Shown here: positions 61,801-64,000 of the stretch, in pieces
Layout: the number at the start of each line of letters is the position of its first letter
Numbering within the stretch: the first letter of the stretch is position 1
Assembly: GCF_041296385.1 (NCBI RefSeq)
Contig: NC_091023.1
Coordinates: 21,666,924-21,730,923, forward strand
Origin: Aphelocoma coerulescens
Taxonomy: Eukaryota; Chordata; Aves; Passeriformes; Corvidae
Direction: 5' to 3'
DNA length: 64,000 nucleotides
Translations under genes and position numbers: made by a program
Notes under the pieces: model-generated
The model's database searches: none
Told to the model about the DNA's origin: nothing
Seen by the model: only the letters and a program-made list of their open reading frames with translations

Positions 61801-64000
61801 TTATAACCAAAATTTTCCATCTAAAAAGAAATATGAAGAGGCAGAATCATTTCAAATATGAACTGCAGAGGAGAAGAAAAGAAGAGGCTATGCCCTTTCT
61901 CCTCTTTTTTGTATATGAAAAAAGTTTGCGCTTGTTTTCAGAATTGTTTCCAAGTTCACAAGCTCCTTTTGTTTTTCACATTAGAAATGTGGCCTACAGC
62001 AGGAAAAAGAGAAACTTTATCAACTCAGAGACAGAGAGTAAAATTTAATTTCCAAAAGGAAGAATACTAAGAACAACAAAACATTATAGACAACTGAAGC
62101 CCTATTTTCTTACTTAAAGGTAGGACCCCAGGGTAGGTAAGGGAGGTATTTTTTCCTGACCTCTAAAAGGTTTGAGATTAGCTAAATCAAATATTCTCCT
62201 TTGTGCAAAATAAGCAAAAATAAGGATTAGATTTCCACACCTTCTAACAGTAGTTTTTACACACAGAGAGAAAATCATGGTCCCTTTTTTCTTTTTCAAA
62301 CTATATCTATAATTATTTTTAATATTTATATTAAGTACTTCAGCCACCATACCCCAAGTTACTGTAATAAAACCACTAAAAGACACAAGTATAGTGATCT
62401 GTAAATCTAGTAAGTCAATACAGAATGCCTTTGTGTTGATACAAAAGACCTGTTTACCCCACTGCTGGTAAAACACCACCAATTATGCCTTCTCCACAGT
62501 TGCTACACAGAGGTGAGGATGGTTTTCCCTGGAAAATCTGGAGTTCCATATACTACAGCCCAGAACAGCACAGAGGAGAAGGACAAGAAGACTGACACAA
62601 CATGGCAGCAGCTCTTTGGAAGGCTGGATTGTAATCCTCAGTGTTGCATTGCTTTTAAATTTTAATAGCAATACAAGACTAAAGAGGGTTTTTTGTCTTT
62701 CTTTTTTTCTAAGAACTTTGCACATCTTTATTCCCAAAACGATCCATGATCTATAAAGTAGCAAGGGCTTTTCAAGTCTAATTATTATGTTTTTCTGGCT
62801 TTTCTGCTTTATGCAGTTCTGTCAGTCTGAGGAATGAAAATAAAGAAATCAGTTCACTTTGATTTCAGTTGGGTCCAAGTTAATTTTCGTCGGAGACAAG
62901 CCTGTGTTATTTCATGACAGACTATCTGAGACACAGGAACCCAAAGAACTGGAGCTTAATAAATATTAATAGGATTGAAAATCCATAAAAATCTAGTCTT
63001 GTTTTTTATTTTTAGATTGTTTTGAATTACAAAGCCTAAAAATTCATCTTAATTTCATCTACCAATGGTTCTTTAATAAACAACATGTATTTTCTGTATC
63101 ATCATTTCACCAATGATTTCAGCTACTACAAGGCTAACTCTCAGGCACAAAGTAATCAGGAGGTTACTACAAGGCTGTTTTATAATTATTTAATCTGAAT
63201 ACCATTTCATTAAAAATATATAACACAATTTCTTTCTCCCTGCTTAGGAAAAAAAAAGGGAGAAAGAAAACCTACATCTGCCTCCTGAAGTGGTACCAGC
63301 ATTTTCAGCTGCTGTGCTGCACTTGGAGCAGAATTTTCCCACTAACAAAGACACAGATATACCCAAGAATACAGATTAATACATCCGTAGTATATCAGTA
63401 ATATATTCAATTTAAAAATTTCAAGCAATTTTGATTGTGGAAACCAATAGAATGTATTTCCAATGTGAAAAATGCCTGAAAGACTTTTTTCTTTCTTTTT
63501 TTTTTTTTTTCCCCCAGTAAACTTAGGTTTTTAGTCAATGAGAAGGAGTGCTTTTTCACTATTCACATGAAAGGAGGGCAGGATCACATCAGGATCTGGA
63601 TTACATCAGACAGGCAGCAAGATAAGGTCACTTAGGGATCAGATTTTTGCTAATTCAGGTCTCTGTTTTATTACTGTGAGGAATTACTCTGATTCACTAA
63701 AAGAGAGCAAAATGATAAAGCAGTTCAAGCCTGCCTACCACAGACCATAAAATGAGTACAGATATTGCAAAGCCATGCTCCTAGAAACACTGGTGTTAAT
63801 GCAGTTGTCGTTGTGTGCCACACACTCTAAACCTCCTTTAAAAAATTTCTGGGCCATTAAGATAACATAGAAAACTTAAAGTAAGTGCAATAATTTTGTC
63901 ACATCTGCTGCCAGAACAAATGACATGATGACTCCGAGAAAGACATAAAAGCCATTTTAATTATCTCTTCTTTGAAGGAGGCACTGGCTCAACCGAGTCA
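58861..64000. other. Gene-free unique AT-rich DNA
   Basis: No gene, RNA gene or confident repeat. Frames reach 122 codons (62114-62482, minus), without domains. A T15 run lies at 63496-63510. A non-repetitive AT-rich block with TAATTA-like cores at 60290-60480 is a candidate conserved element by composition only. The window ends inside unremarkable sequence, with no sign of an exon at the edge. Confidence 0.6.
63496..63510 (+). repeat. Poly(T) tract, T15
   Basis: Fifteen consecutive T residues, preceded by TTTTTTCTTTC and followed by CCCCCAG, so the pyrimidine run spans about 63485-63516 and happens to look like a strong splice acceptor. No exon-like open frame follows. Confidence 0.95.

Overview
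The window looks like vertebrate nuclear DNA from a gene-poor stretch (intergenic DNA or part of a very large intron), most likely from a bird. Three things point there. Two fragments carry the 3' end of avian-type CR1 LINE retrotransposons (4025-4094 and 13293-13500). Recognisable interspersed repeats are very sparse. The base composition is AT-rich (under about 40% GC by eye) and CpG-poor, with short GC-richer patches. A turtle or crocodile cannot be strictly excluded, but would normally show far more CR1 and other repeats.

I find no protein-coding gene, tRNA, rRNA, recognisable snRNA or microRNA, CRISPR array, insertion sequence or bacterial-type operon. The open frames on all six strands are short, overlap each other freely, show no protein family I recognise, and have the length spread expected of non-coding DNA. 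Three frames deserve a homology check only: 205 codons on the minus strand (20271-20888), 174 codons on the plus strand (43818-44342), and an 87-codon plus-strand frame with a signal-peptide-like start (9959-10222). None is called as a gene.

Layout. 1-9400: unique sequence with two ancient MIR/L2-like relics, one CR1 tail and A/T tracts, ending in a compound TA/TG/CA microsatellite. 9400-20270: unique sequence with a 3' CR1 fragment, an old amniote dyad repeat at about 14.3 kb and a 250-bp pyrimidine-rich tract at 16 kb. 20.3-21.2 kb: a GC-richer patch with long overlapping frames. 21.2-35.5 kb: unique AT-rich sequence with A tracts, short tandem duplications, an MIR/L2-like relic, a purine-rich stretch and an (AG)12 microsatellite. 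35.5-36 kb: another dyad-type repeat followed directly by a 14-bp perfect inverted repeat. 36-58.5 kb: mostly unique sequence with a near-perfect 24-bp palindrome (44.8 kb), weaker MIR/L2-like and CR1-like relics, an AAAT microsatellite and a third dyad-type repeat (56.1 kb). 58.6-58.85 kb: a sharp GC peak. 58.9-64 kb: unique AT-rich DNA.

There is no set of genes working together here. The functional content, if any, is probably regulatory: several AT-rich blocks with homeodomain-type TAATTA cores and octamer-like motifs (about 35.8, 39.8, 49.5 and 60.4 kb) could be conserved non-coding elements, which only a multi-species alignment can establish. No previously undescribed biological system is supported by the sequence. 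Repeat names rest on remembered consensus sequences, not on a database search.
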